Assembly (NCBI RefSeq): GCF_003290185.1
Contig: NZ_QNFY01000007.1
Coordinates: 241,117-305,116, forward strand
Reading direction: 5' to 3'
Length of the DNA: 64,000 bases
Source: Chryseobacterium lathyri
GTDB lineage: Bacteria > Bacteroidota > Bacteroidia > Flavobacteriales > Weeksellaceae
Position numbers and translations under genes: made by a program. This document shows positions 25,018 through 33,167 of this stretch, in pieces. Position 1 is the first letter of the stretch; every line of letters begins with the position of its first letter. The notes beneath the pieces were generated by a model. That model was not told where the DNA came from. It did no database searches and was given only the letters and a program-made list of their open reading frames with translations.

Positions 25018-25857
25018 ATGACAAGAAAGTATTTTCTCAAGCGGCTTTTTCAGCTTTCAACAGTAGGAGCGTTCCCTTTTCTGTATTCGTGGCAGGTAGA
25101 ACCTTTCTGGGTAGAATTTGTTCAGAAAAATTTACCTATAAAGAATCTGCCCGAATCTTTGGAAGGAAAAATACTGATGCAGATATCAGACCTGCATGTC
25201 GGAGACCGTTTCGACTGGAATTTCCTGATCGAATCTTTTCAAAAAGCACAAAAGTTTAATCCGGATTTTGTCGTCTACACCGGAGATTTTGTGAATCATG
25301 GAACTGCAGAAGAGCAGGAAGATCTGAAAAAAGTAATGAAGAATGCTGTCTACGGAAAGCTGGCAACCTTCGGAATATTGGGAAACCATGACTACGGTAA
25401 GAATTGGGATGATATTATTTGTTCAGAAAATATCTGTCAAATTCTCAGGGGTTTTGGAGTCAGTATGCTTAAAAACAGTAGTAAAGAAAGCCATGGACTG
25501 AATTTTATTGGATTTGAAGATCTGTGGTCGCCTAATTTCCATCCGGAGGAAGTGATGAATGATTACGATCCCGCAAAAGCCAATATTATACTCTGCCATA
25601 ACCCTGATGTCTGCGACAAAGAGATCTGGAACGGATATCAGGGCTGGATACTAAGTGGCCATACTCATGGAGGACAGTGCAGAATTCCGGGTGTTATCAC
25701 TCCGATACTTCCTGTTGAAAATAAAAAGTATATATCAGGGGAAATAGATCTCCAGGATGGAAGGATGCTGTACATCAACCGGGCTATTGGCCATTCTTTC
25801 CAGATAAGGTTTATGGTACGTCCGGAAATTACCGTCTTTACTTTAACTCAAGCTTAA
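25018..25857 (+). CDS. Membrane-associated metallophosphoesterase (YaeI-like)
   Basis: A 279-residue calcineurin-like phosphoesterase with the complete metal-site set: SDLH (Asp58, His60), GDF, GNHD, a mid-chain CHNPD and GHTHGGQ. The N-terminal hydrophobic segment (RLFQLSTVGAFPFLYSW) suggests membrane anchoring or export. Relatives act on phosphodiesters, including lipid A precursors in some bacteria; the substrate here is not determinable. It is inside the group following the winged-helix operator. Confidence 0.85.
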   Translation: MTRKYFLKRLFQLSTVGAFPFLYSWQVEPFWVEFVQKNLPIKNLPESLEGKILMQISDLHVGDRFDWNFLIESFQKAQKFNPDFVVYTGDFVNHGTAEEQEDLKKVMKNAVYGKLATFGILGNHDYGKNWDDIICSENICQILRGFGVSMLKNSSKESHGLNFIGFEDLWSPNFHPEEVMNDYDPAKANIILCHNPDVCDKEIWNGYQGWILSGHTHGGQCRIPGVITPILPVENKKYISGEIDLQDGRMLYINRAIGHSFQIRFMVRPEITVFTLTQA

Positions 25858-25869
25858 AATACGATATAG

Positions 25870-26169
25870 ATGAAAGATCATCAAATAATAAACATCGGGA
25901 AATATATTTTCGGATTATGCTTTCTGCTAGGAAATATTTGTCTTTTCGGCTATTTAATAACAAAAAATGATGGTTTTGTAGCCTGTGGTTATATGCTCCT
26001 AACTTGGGGAACTATTGTAAACCTACTCTTTGTGATTGGATTATTGATTTATGGAATTGCCAGTCAATCTAAACTTAGAGCTTGTCTCAAAGCTATTGGT
26101 CTTCTTCTCATCAATATTCCCTTAGCATACCTGTATGCTTTAATAGGAATTAATTTAATATTTAAATAA
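25870..26169 (+). CDS. Small membrane protein, paralogue of the gene at 26671
   Basis: A 99-residue protein with three membrane segments. The layout (short charged start, GKYIFGLCFLLGNICLFGYLIT, then GYMLLTWGTIVNLLFVIGLLIYG and LLLINIPLAYLYALIGI) matches that of the 98-residue protein at 26671 segment by segment, including the LLLxNIPxxxLY motif. This suggests an old duplication around the Coq4-like gene. The function is unknown. Confidence 0.65.
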   Translation: MKDHQIINIGKYIFGLCFLLGNICLFGYLITKNDGFVACGYMLLTWGTIVNLLFVIGLLIYGIASQSKLRACLKAIGLLLINIPLAYLYALIGINLIFK

Positions 26170-26175
26170 TACATT

Positions 26176-26661
26176 ATGAAAAAAGTACGTGTTCAATTTC
26201 TGCTTTTTGTCTATGATAAAACCCAGAAACTTTACAGAAAATATTTTAAAAAGAAAAAGAGACAATGGCAGTTCAATGAAGAACAGCTCCTCAAATTTCA
26301 GGAAGATTCTCTCGGAAGAAAACTGGGAGAATTCTATAAAAAACATGGGTTTTCAATGATTCCCAAAATGGAAAACCATGATGTACATCACCTGATTACC
26401 GGATGCGGAACCCAATTCGAAGATGAAATCGCCATGCAGTATCTTCTCCTTGGAAACGGTAAGCTCAATGCTCATCTCCTTGCAGCCGTTGTATTGGGAA
26501 CATTTATTCTTCCGGAATACATGAAACTATATATGAAAGCATACAGAAAAGGGCAGAGCATGAGACCATTTTATCACTGGGATTTTGAAAGCCTGCTGTG
26601 GCAGAATTTCGACCATCTGAAGGATTATATTCAACAGAAAGAAACGCCGGTATTATTTTAA
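26176..26661 (+). CDS. Coq4-like protein
   Basis: A 161-residue protein whose central ENHDVHHLITGCGTQFEDEI fits the HDxxHxxxG(x11-12)E metal motif of Coq4 proteins. Coq4 is needed in ubiquinone synthesis in eukaryotes and some proteobacteria, but Bacteroidetes use menaquinone, so the role here must differ or be a general lipid-quinone-binding one. It is flanked by two paralogous small membrane proteins (6 and 9 bases away), indicating co-expression. Confidence 0.75.
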   Translation: MKKVRVQFLLFVYDKTQKLYRKYFKKKKRQWQFNEEQLLKFQEDSLGRKLGEFYKKHGFSMIPKMENHDVHHLITGCGTQFEDEIAMQYLLLGNGKLNAHLLAAVVLGTFILPEYMKLYMKAYRKGQSMRPFYHWDFESLLWQNFDHLKDYIQQKETPVLF

Positions 26662-26670
26662 AGATCGATC

Positions 26671-26967
26671 ATGAATAAATTGAAATTCAGTACGCTAGGC
26701 AGAAATACTTTTCTGATCTCTTTTTTATCAGGAACTTTATTACTGGTATCTTATCTGATAACGGGTGCAGATTTTCTGGTAATATCCGGATTCTATTTCG
26801 TGATCATTGCAGCAGTGGTCAATATCTTTATTCTGTTGTATGAGTTTTTAGAATTCCTGACCAATATTCCTGATAGAAAATCCTCCGGGAATTCTGTACT
26901 GCTCCTACTGGTCAATATTCCCGTCACCATTCTCTATATCTGCATCCTCTTTAATTCCGAATTGTAA
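26671..26967 (+). CDS. Small membrane protein, paralogue of the gene at 25870
   Basis: A 98-residue protein with three hydrophobic segments, including NTFLISFLSGTLLLVSYLIT and LLLLVNIPVTILYICILF. It aligns in layout with the protein at 25870 on the other side of the Coq4-like gene. It starts 9 bases after that gene. No function is known. Confidence 0.65.
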   Translation: MNKLKFSTLGRNTFLISFLSGTLLLVSYLITGADFLVISGFYFVIIAAVVNIFILLYEFLEFLTNIPDRKSSGNSVLLLLVNIPVTILYICILFNSEL

Positions 26968-27011
26968 ATTTTTCAATTCTTTAATCTTTAAATTATCAAA
27001 TCTTTTCCATC

Positions 27012-28385
27012 ATGAAAACACATCATTATATATTTCTTACAGCCGCTTTGTTTGTCATTGTCTTCTATGATCAGGACATGGGACTGAATCTCGGTATTCT
27101 GGGTATCGTTTATGCATTGCTGACCTGGTATAAAACTCCTGAAAGAAACAGGACCAGAACCTTTCTGATACTTTTCGTTACAAGTATTTTGTCAAGTTTT
27201 GCTTTTGCATGGTTCAGAGACTTTCCATCCCTGTTGGCGGTTGTAAGTTCCCTTCTGTTATTAGGCTATCGCTCAAAAAACAGAAAGCTGAAAATACTTT
27301 TCCTCATTCCTGTATTTATCATCAACAGCTTTACTGCTCTTTTCCGGTTTTTCAGTTTTGATTCATGGCTGCCGAAAAAGAATATTTCAGGTGTATGGCA
27401 GAAAACCTTAGCGTTCATCCTTATTCCTCTATTGTTTATCTCTATATTTTTCGGGATATATTCTGTGGGGAGTGACCATTTTGCGGCTGTCTTCAGAGAT
27501 TACGAGCTGGATATTAATATATGGCAGGTACTGGTTCTTTCAGTTTTGGGCTTTTTTATTGCTTTCAATTACTGGAACTATGCAGTAGAAAGGTTGATAT
27601 ACAAAAAGAATTCTCTGCTGGATGATAACTTTCCGGATAATTATAAGGTACAGAAATCAACGTATTCCTTTCTTGATCTGGATGCAGAGAGAACCAGCGG
27701 TGTCATTTCCTTCTTTTGCCTGAATATTTTACTCGTATTTTTTATTATTACTTACAATTATGAGCAGTTTTATGAAATTTCAAAAACTCCCGTTCAGCTT
27801 TCAGAAGAGACCCATGAAAGAGTGAATGCTGTGATCATGTCTATCATTATGGCCGTATTGGTGATCATGTTCTATTTTAAATCAGGCTTTAATTTTGATC
27901 CTAAGGCTAAGCTGATGAAGCTTCTGGCCAGGATCTGGATCATCCTGAATGCTATTCTTGTATTTTCTGCAGCATTGAAAAACTACGAATATATAATCAG
28001 TTATGGGTTTACCTACAAAAGACTCGGCGTGTTTGCTTTTCTCCTGTTAGCACTCATCGGGCTGGCTCTTACCTTCATTAAAATTCAGAAGAAAAAAAGA
28101 AATGCATTCCTGTTCAATACAATGATCTGGTATTTTTATGGAACAATTTTAGCATGCAGTTATGTGAACTGGGGTGGAATCATTACCTCCCAGAATATGA
28201 AGCGTAAAGATTTTGCAGTAAACTATCACTTTGAACAAATTAACTTCAGTGAAAGAGGACTGTTGAAATATGCAGAAGAAAAAAATGATCTGCAGCTTAA
28301 AAAGAAAGTATTGGAAAAAGCCAAACAAGAAAAATCCAAACCTTTCCTTTCAAAGATCCTTTACTTTGAAACATTAAAAGATTAA
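27012..28385 (+). CDS. Polytopic membrane protein (DUF4173-like)
   Basis: A 457-residue protein with about ten to twelve membrane helices and a short soluble C-terminal tail (FEQINFSERGLLKYAEEKNDLQ). The arrangement and the segment YSVGSDHFAAVFRDYELDINIWQVLVL are in keeping with the DUF4173/DUF4153 group, of unknown role. It is followed six bases later by a lipoprotein gene, which suggests one transcript. Confidence 0.65.
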   Translation: MKTHHYIFLTAALFVIVFYDQDMGLNLGILGIVYALLTWYKTPERNRTRTFLILFVTSILSSFAFAWFRDFPSLLAVVSSLLLLGYRSKNRKLKILFLIPVFIINSFTALFRFFSFDSWLPKKNISGVWQKTLAFILIPLLFISIFFGIYSVGSDHFAAVFRDYELDINIWQVLVLSVLGFFIAFNYWNYAVERLIYKKNSLLDDNFPDNYKVQKSTYSFLDLDAERTSGVISFFCLNILLVFFIITYNYEQFYEISKTPVQLSEETHERVNAVIMSIIMAVLVIMFYFKSGFNFDPKAKLMKLLARIWIILNAILVFSAALKNYEYIISYGFTYKRLGVFAFLLLALIGLALTFIKIQKKKRNAFLFNTMIWYFYGTILACSYVNWGGIITSQNMKRKDFAVNYHFEQINFSERGLLKYAEEKNDLQLKKKVLEKAKQEKSKPFLSKILYFETLKD

Positions 28386-28390
28386 TTATT

Positions 28391-28930
28391 ATGAAAAAAT
28401 CCTTATTGTTAATTCCATTGATTATTATTTCATGTAAAAAAGAACCTGCTGTAACAGAAACCCCGGACAGGGACTCTACTATAGTCACAGAAATGCCGGA
28501 CTCTACAGAGAAAAAAGATTCTGCAGCCCTTAGAAAGAAAGATTCAATCATTAACAATGCTCCTGTCACCAAAGAAGTACTGCGTAAAGGCGTGATGAGA
28601 AGCGAAAAAGAGGGGCAGATTATAAGAACAGCAGATGCATCGCAGCTCCCTTTCACATTGGGGGAAGAATTTACAAAAGATGGTCAGGAACTGGTTTTAA
28701 AACTGACCCATTATGACAAACCTACTATTAAAGCAACAATTTCGACCAATGAAAAAGACTTTAATATAAGATTCAACCAGATTAAGCTTCCAAACGGAGA
28801 TTATGACGGGCCATTCGGAAGAGAAATCACCTACGAAACCAAAGGCAAAGGCGAAGTATGGCTAATCATAGGCAAAAGTAATATGGCTTCTGGAAACACG
28901 AAAGGAGGTTTTAATGTAAGTGTTGAGTAA
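28391..28930 (+). CDS. Lipoprotein, unknown
   Basis: A 179-residue lipoprotein: signal MKKSLLLIPLIIISC with the lipidated Cys at 15. A Ser/Asp/Thr/Glu-rich linker (about 18-60) is followed by a C-terminal beta domain (TLGEEFTKDGQELVLKLTHY to the end). The linker is typical of surface or periplasmic anchors in Bacteroidetes. The family is not recognised. Confidence 0.65.
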   Translation: MKKSLLLIPLIIISCKKEPAVTETPDRDSTIVTEMPDSTEKKDSAALRKKDSIINNAPVTKEVLRKGVMRSEKEGQIIRTADASQLPFTLGEEFTKDGQELVLKLTHYDKPTIKATISTNEKDFNIRFNQIKLPNGDYDGPFGREITYETKGKGEVWLIIGKSNMASGNTKGGFNVSVE

Positions 28931-28988
28931 GATTGACCATTTTGGTATAATTTCTGCAAACTCAATATCAATACTAAAGTTTAAAATT

Positions 28989-29501
28989 ATGAAAAATATA
29001 TTTTTAATGACAGCGGCAGTTTCAGCAATAGCAGTAAGTTGTGGAACTGTACAGTCACTGGTTCAGAACACATTCCCTTATACAGCCACTGTTTTGGTTT
29101 CTACGGGAGTGCCTGCCGACAAAGAAGTGTCCTCTACGGCTACCGCCACCAATGTACAGACTTGGTTTGGAGGAAATAATAATGCGAAAATCAAAGATGT
29201 AAGAATCTCCGATGCTAAAATATCTGTAGCTTCTCCTTCAGGCGGAAACCTGAGTGCGCTTAAATCCGTAAAAGTGTATGTTTCGTCCAATGGAACAGGT
29301 GAAAAGCTTATTGCTTCACGTTCCAATATTACAACAGATTCTTCCAGCTTAAATCTGGACCTTAATGATACAGGTTATCTGGATGAGGTAGTAAAAAGCA
29401 CAGGCCTTACAGTAAGAACAGTGTATGAGCTGAAAAACCAGACAAGTTCAGATATGACACTTAAAATAGCACTTAATTTCAATAGCGTTCCTGCGCAGTA
29501 A
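28989..29501 (+). CDS. Lipoprotein, unknown
   Basis: About 170 residues from the ATG at 28989. That start gives a proper lipoprotein signal (MKNIFLMTAAVSAIAVSC), whereas the longer frame from 28920 would bury it. The mature part is beta-rich and Ser/Thr-rich (PYTATVLVSTG, VKVYVSSNGTGEKLIASRS) and resembles an immunoglobulin- or jelly-roll-like domain of about 150 residues. No function can be assigned. A strong terminator follows. Confidence 0.65.
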   Translation: MKNIFLMTAAVSAIAVSCGTVQSLVQNTFPYTATVLVSTGVPADKEVSSTATATNVQTWFGGNNNAKIKDVRISDAKISVASPSGGNLSALKSVKVYVSSNGTGEKLIASRSNITTDSSSLNLDLNDTGYLDEVVKSTGLTVRTVYELKNQTSSDMTLKIALNFNSVPAQ

Positions 29502-29524
29502 TTTTTTGTGCAAAGTAAAATAAG

Positions 29525-29552
29525 AGGTTGTCTGAAAAGACAACCTTTTTTG
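29525..29552 (+). terminator. Terminator after lipoprotein gene
   Basis: Perfect nine-base hairpin AGGTTGTCT-GAAA-AGACAACCT followed by T6. Confidence 0.9.
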
Positions 29553-29582
29553 TTGGCTAATTGTATTTCATATACATCAGAT

Positions 29583-29984
29583 TTATTCTGACAATTTTGT
29601 TAGCACTTCAATGGCTTTTTCGGTGTCTTTTTTATTGATGAAAATATGATCATGATAATAAGCGGCTACTACATTACAGCTTATGTTATTTTCAGAGAGA
29701 GCCTTTGAAAAAGCAGCCGTTAGTCCTACTGCTTCCAGAGAAGAATGTACAGTCAGTGTTATCCACGACATAATGACAGAATATTCGAGATGTAGCCTGT
29801 CTGCAATCTCCTTTTTTATAATAATGGTAAATCCTTCGTCTTCTCTAAAGAACATTTCAACATTCATCAAGTCAAAATTCTCTATATTTTTCAGCGTACA
29901 AAAAACATAATCACCGGGATTCTGCTTGGGCTTCATACTTTTTAAAAGCTTTGCCAAATCTTTTTCTCCGTTCATTTTATTCAA
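29583..29984 (-). CDS. ACT-domain protein
   Basis: A 133-residue protein made of two ACT-like modules: residues about 8-60 (PGDYVFCTLKN...FFREDEGFTIIIKK, the DUF2241/ACT_3 half) and 65-130 (WITLTVHSSLEAVGLTAAFSKAL...IFINKKDTEKAIEVL). Such proteins bind amino acids or small ligands; the ligand is unknown. An ATG three codons further in is an equally possible start. Confidence 0.75.
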   Translation of the reverse strand: MNKMNGEKDLAKLLKSMKPKQNPGDYVFCTLKNIENFDLMNVEMFFREDEGFTIIIKKEIADRLHLEYSVIMSWITLTVHSSLEAVGLTAAFSKALSENNISCNVVAAYYHDHIFINKKDTEKAIEVLTKLSE

Positions 29985-30007
29985 ATTAAAAGAAAAATAA
30001 TGAAATT

Positions 30008-31135
30008 TTAATTAATATACTTCAGTTGCAGAAGCGTTCTCCGGATAGGGCCAGTAATGAATTGATTATTATTGGTGAGCCAGATAATAGAAATATTGCT
30101 TTCGGGAATCATGAGGAGATGCGACTTAAAGCCACCCTGATCACCGGCATGTTCTATGACGCTTACGTTTTCTTCTGTTTTTGTATCGGCATAGAAGCCT
30201 GTATGTACAAACCAGGTTCCGGTATGATAGGCTGGTTTTTTACCATTCCAGTCAGACGGACTGTATACTGTTTTTGAAGCTTTAATAACAGAGCAGTTAG
30301 TAAACCTGCACTCATTAATCGCAGCAATGTATTTTTTCAGGTCATCAATAGAGCTCCAGACCCCTCCGTTTCCGGCAGCAGTAAAAGTAGGGCATTCCCC
30401 ATAATCATATTCCCGGTAAATTTTATCTTTCAGGATATAGCCATGAGCTACATTTTTATCAGGAAAGCTGCCATCTGTAATACGGCTGGCTTTCATACCG
30501 GCTGGCTTAAAAATATTTTGATTGATAAAACGTTGCCATTTCACCCCACTTGTTTTCTCAATCACCATAGCCAGACCATTATAAGCAGGATTTGAATAAT
30601 TGAATTTTGTTCCCGGCTCAAATTCCAGTGAATCCGCAGACTGTAAAGGCCTGAAATTCTCTTCATCTTTTGCCGTAAGATAAAAAATACTATCCTTATC
30701 CACGTTTCTAAGATCAGGAAGTCCCGAAGTATGGGTGAGCAGATGCCGGAGTTTAATTTTAGAGGCCAGTTCTTTATTTTTAAAATTTGGAAAAAATTTC
30801 AGCAGATTGTCATCCGTTGAAAGCCTGTGTCCCTCCTGAAGGATCAAAATCCCATACGATACAAAAGTCTTGGAGATAGAGCCGAGATTGGAAACTGTTT
30901 TACTGGTAAACTTTTCACCTGTCTTTAGGTCTGCCAACCCAAAAGAATTTTCATACAATACCTTATTTCCCTGCTGGATCAGAATAGCACCACCTGGCTC
31001 GTCTGCTTTAAACAATTGGGAGAATGCAGAATCGAGTTTTGACTTTAAAAGTTCTTCACGGGTTTGGGCATAGCTGATAAAATTAATACTAACAGTTAAG
31101 ACAAGACCTGATATTAATTTAAGATTTGGAAACAT
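30008..31135 (-). CDS. Serine hydrolase, class C beta-lactamase-like
   Basis: A 375-residue exported protein (signal ending SYAQ). The SxxK motif is S86-I-S-K89 in VSNLGSISKTF, YSN lies in FNYSNPAYNGLAM, and HAGDQGG is the third conserved box. This is the family of penicillin-binding-protein-like esterases and DD-peptidases, with many members of unknown substrate. It is not close enough to a characterised beta-lactamase to predict resistance. Confidence 0.85.
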   Translation of the reverse strand: MFPNLKLISGLVLTVSINFISYAQTREELLKSKLDSAFSQLFKADEPGGAILIQQGNKVLYENSFGLADLKTGEKFTSKTVSNLGSISKTFVSYGILILQEGHRLSTDDNLLKFFPNFKNKELASKIKLRHLLTHTSGLPDLRNVDKDSIFYLTAKDEENFRPLQSADSLEFEPGTKFNYSNPAYNGLAMVIEKTSGVKWQRFINQNIFKPAGMKASRITDGSFPDKNVAHGYILKDKIYREYDYGECPTFTAAGNGGVWSSIDDLKKYIAAINECRFTNCSVIKASKTVYSPSDWNGKKPAYHTGTWFVHTGFYADTKTEENVSVIEHAGDQGGFKSHLLMIPESNISIIWLTNNNQFITGPIRRTLLQLKYIN

Positions 31136-31170
31136 GAATTGTAAGGTTTAGTTTTATATGATTTGTTGTT

Positions 31171-31620
31171 TTAGCTTTTCGTGATCGAATCCATAACAAT
31201 CGTTACAGGTCCATCATTGATCAGAGAAACCTTCATATCTGCACCGAAAATTCCACTCTCAGTTTTTAATCCTGATTTGGCCAGTTCCTCTTTGAAATAA
31301 TCAAAAAGAGGAATTGCTTTATCCGGCTTGGCTGCTTTAATGAAAGAAGGACGGTTGCCTTTTTTATAATCTGCAATTAATGTAAACTGGCTGATGCACA
31401 GAATTTCTCCCGAAATATCCTTCACAGAAAGATTAAGTTTGTCATCTTCATCACCGAAAATCCTTAAATTTAAGATCTTCTGGACAAGCCACTCCGCATC
31501 CGCTTTTTCATCATTTTCATCAATCCCGGTGAGCAGCATCAATCCTTTCTTAATTTCCCCGACAACCTTTCCGTCTACCTTTACATGTGCTTCAGAAACC
31601 CTTTGTATAACAACCTTCAT
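31171..31620 (-). CDS. dtd: D-aminoacyl-tRNA deacylase
   Basis: A 149-residue protein with both diagnostic loops: SQFTLIADYKKGNRPSF and the Gly-cisPro region NDGPVTIVMDS. Dtd removes D-amino acids (and glycine from tRNA-Ala) mis-attached to tRNA. The length matches the family (145-150). It begins four bases after the stop of the upstream lipoprotein gene, so the two are one transcript. Confidence 0.93.
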   Translation of the reverse strand: MKVVIQRVSEAHVKVDGKVVGEIKKGLMLLTGIDENDEKADAEWLVQKILNLRIFGDEDDKLNLSVKDISGEILCISQFTLIADYKKGNRPSFIKAAKPDKAIPLFDYFKEELAKSGLKTESGIFGADMKVSLINDGPVTIVMDSITKS

Positions 31621-31623
31621 TTT

Positions 31624-32079
31624 CTAGTAATAAATATTTAAAGTTTTGGTGGATGGATCATAATTGTAAGGATATGTTTTAGGAGGCAGGGAAGTTGCAG
31701 CTCCTGATTCCGGCTGACCTGTTCTCAGGATCCAGCGGGTATTGTCTTTGGGGCACAGAATACTGATATTATCTTTTACCTCAAGAGTGGTATTAGCATC
31801 AGGACAAATATGAGGGGCATTCCGGTCATATGCTTTGAAAGTATCTCCTACACGGACCACAATCAGACCTCTTGTGCTAGACTGTTGTTCATTCACATAA
31901 ATCCAGCCTCCATCATAGTTAAGGTTGTTATAAGCAGGTAAATTCAGATTTAAGGTTACATTAACTGGATTGTTCGGGAAACAGCTGACAGTATCTTCTC
32001 TACTTCCGCAAGAGTTTATAGTTAAAATACTGAAAATCAGTAAAGTTAAAATAGACAGGATTGAAAAAGTTTTTTTCAT
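31624..32079 (-). CDS. Lipoprotein with degenerate Rieske-like fold
   Basis: A 151-residue lipoprotein (LTINSC lipobox). The order GLIVVRVGDTFKAYDRNAPHICPD, then ILCPKDNTRW, then a C-terminal LPPKTYPYNY segment imitates a Rieske domain, in which CxH and CxxH hold a 2Fe-2S cluster. Here the first box is HICP and the second CPKDNTRW, so at least one cluster His is missing. It may be a Rieske-fold protein without the cluster. It is co-transcribed with dtd and read divergently from greA. Confidence 0.6.
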   Translation of the reverse strand: MKKTFSILSILTLLIFSILTINSCGSREDTVSCFPNNPVNVTLNLNLPAYNNLNYDGGWIYVNEQQSSTRGLIVVRVGDTFKAYDRNAPHICPDANTTLEVKDNISILCPKDNTRWILRTGQPESGAATSLPPKTYPYNYDPSTKTLNIYY

Positions 32080-32096
32080 TTCAATTTAAATTTTTA

Positions 32097-32104
32097 TATA
32101 TTTG
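32097..32104 (+). promoter_or_regulatory. -7 box of greA promoter
   Basis: TATATTTG matches TAnnTTTG, about 85 bases before the greA start. No TTG lies at the ideal -33 distance. Confidence 0.5.
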
Positions 32105-32189
32105 TAAAAGTTAAACGATTATAACACGTAAAACATTGTCCGGCAAATGTCGGATTATTTTTTTATACCAAACCTAAATTTTGAAAATT

Positions 32190-32660
32190 ATGGCAAGCTA
32201 TGTAACAAAGGAGGGACAAGAGAAAATGAAAGCTGAGCTGGAACAGTTAGAAACTGTGGAAAGACCAAAAATTACCCAGCAAATCGCAGAAGCAAGAGAT
32301 AAAGGAGATTTATCTGAAAATGCTGAATATGATGCAGCTAAAGAGGCTCAAGGGATGCTTGAAATGAGAATTTCCAAGCTTAAAGATATTATCGCAACTT
32401 CCAAGATCATAGATGAAAGTCAATTAGATACTTCAAAGGTTTCAATCCTTACTACTGTAAAACTTAAAAACAATGCAACCAATCAGGAGCAGGTGTTTAC
32501 ATTAGTACCGGATAATGAAAGCGACCTTAAAACAGGAAGAATTTCTGTGAATACACCTATTGCAAAAGGATTACTCGGAAAAGTAATAGGTGAAACGGCA
32601 GATATTACATTGCCAAACGGAAACAAACTTTCTTTCGAAGTATTGGAAATCACTCTATAA
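32190..32660 (+). CDS. greA: Transcription elongation factor GreA
   Basis: A 156-residue protein. The N-terminal coiled-coil holds ARDKGDLSENAEYDAAKEAQ with the conserved acidic tip (DLSENAEYDAA). The C-terminal FKBP-like domain has SVNTPIAKGLLGK. GreA stimulates transcript cleavage by stalled RNA polymerase. The ATG at 32190 (MASYVTKEG) is chosen over the in-frame TTG at 32181 because it matches the family start. Confidence 0.95.
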   Translation: MASYVTKEGQEKMKAELEQLETVERPKITQQIAEARDKGDLSENAEYDAAKEAQGMLEMRISKLKDIIATSKIIDESQLDTSKVSILTTVKLKNNATNQEQVFTLVPDNESDLKTGRISVNTPIAKGLLGKVIGETADITLPNGNKLSFEVLEITL

Positions 32661-32712
32661 TCTAAGCACAATATCCAGAATAATTCTAATTCTAACATTT
32701 AACTTCTAAAAA

Positions 32713-33108
32713 ATGAGCAGTATATTCACAAAGATCATTAATGGTGAAATTCCCTCATACAAAATTGCTGAGGATGACCATTTTATAGCACTCCTTGATG
32801 CAATGCCTTTGGTGAAAGGACACACTTTGGTGATTCCTAAAAAAGAAGTTGATCTGATCTTTGATCTGGAAAGTGAAGAATATAAAAATCTTTGGGGATT
32901 TGCTCAGCAGGTCGCTAAAAAAATTAAAAATGCTGTTCCCTGCGTAAGAGTGGGAGTAGCTGTAGTAGGGCTTGAAGTTCCCCATGCGCACATCCATCTT
33001 ATTCCTTTAAACAAGATGGAAGACATGAACTTCAGAAATGAAAGACTAAAATTAACAGACGAAGAATATAAAGAGATCCAAAACTCAATTATTAATTCTG
33101 AAGCATAA
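32713..33108 (+). CDS. HIT-family nucleotide hydrolase
   Basis: A 131-residue protein with the histidine triad PHAHIHLIPL and the N-terminal IFTKIINGEIPSYKIAEDD typical of Hint-type enzymes. They hydrolyse AMP-N-linked substrates. It is downstream of greA with a 52-base gap and ends in a strong terminator, so greA and this gene form one unit. Confidence 0.92.
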   Translation: MSSIFTKIINGEIPSYKIAEDDHFIALLDAMPLVKGHTLVIPKKEVDLIFDLESEEYKNLWGFAQQVAKKIKNAVPCVRVGVAVVGLEVPHAHIHLIPLNKMEDMNFRNERLKLTDEEYKEIQNSIINSEA

Positions 33109-33114
33109 AATCGT

Positions 33115-33148
33115 AAAATCGTAAAAAAGAAATTTTTTACGATTTTCT
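33115..33148 (+). terminator. Terminator after HIT gene
   Basis: Perfect 14-base stem (AAAATCGTAAAAAA with its complement) around a GAAA loop. AT-rich; the A-then-T layout could work on both strands. Confidence 0.8.
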
Positions 33149-33167
33149 TTAACATATATTATATAGT

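Noticed and set aside
30008..31135. Antibiotic-resistance beta-lactamase
   Set aside because: The SxxK and YxN motifs are shared by many esterases and peptidases; nothing points to a true AmpC.
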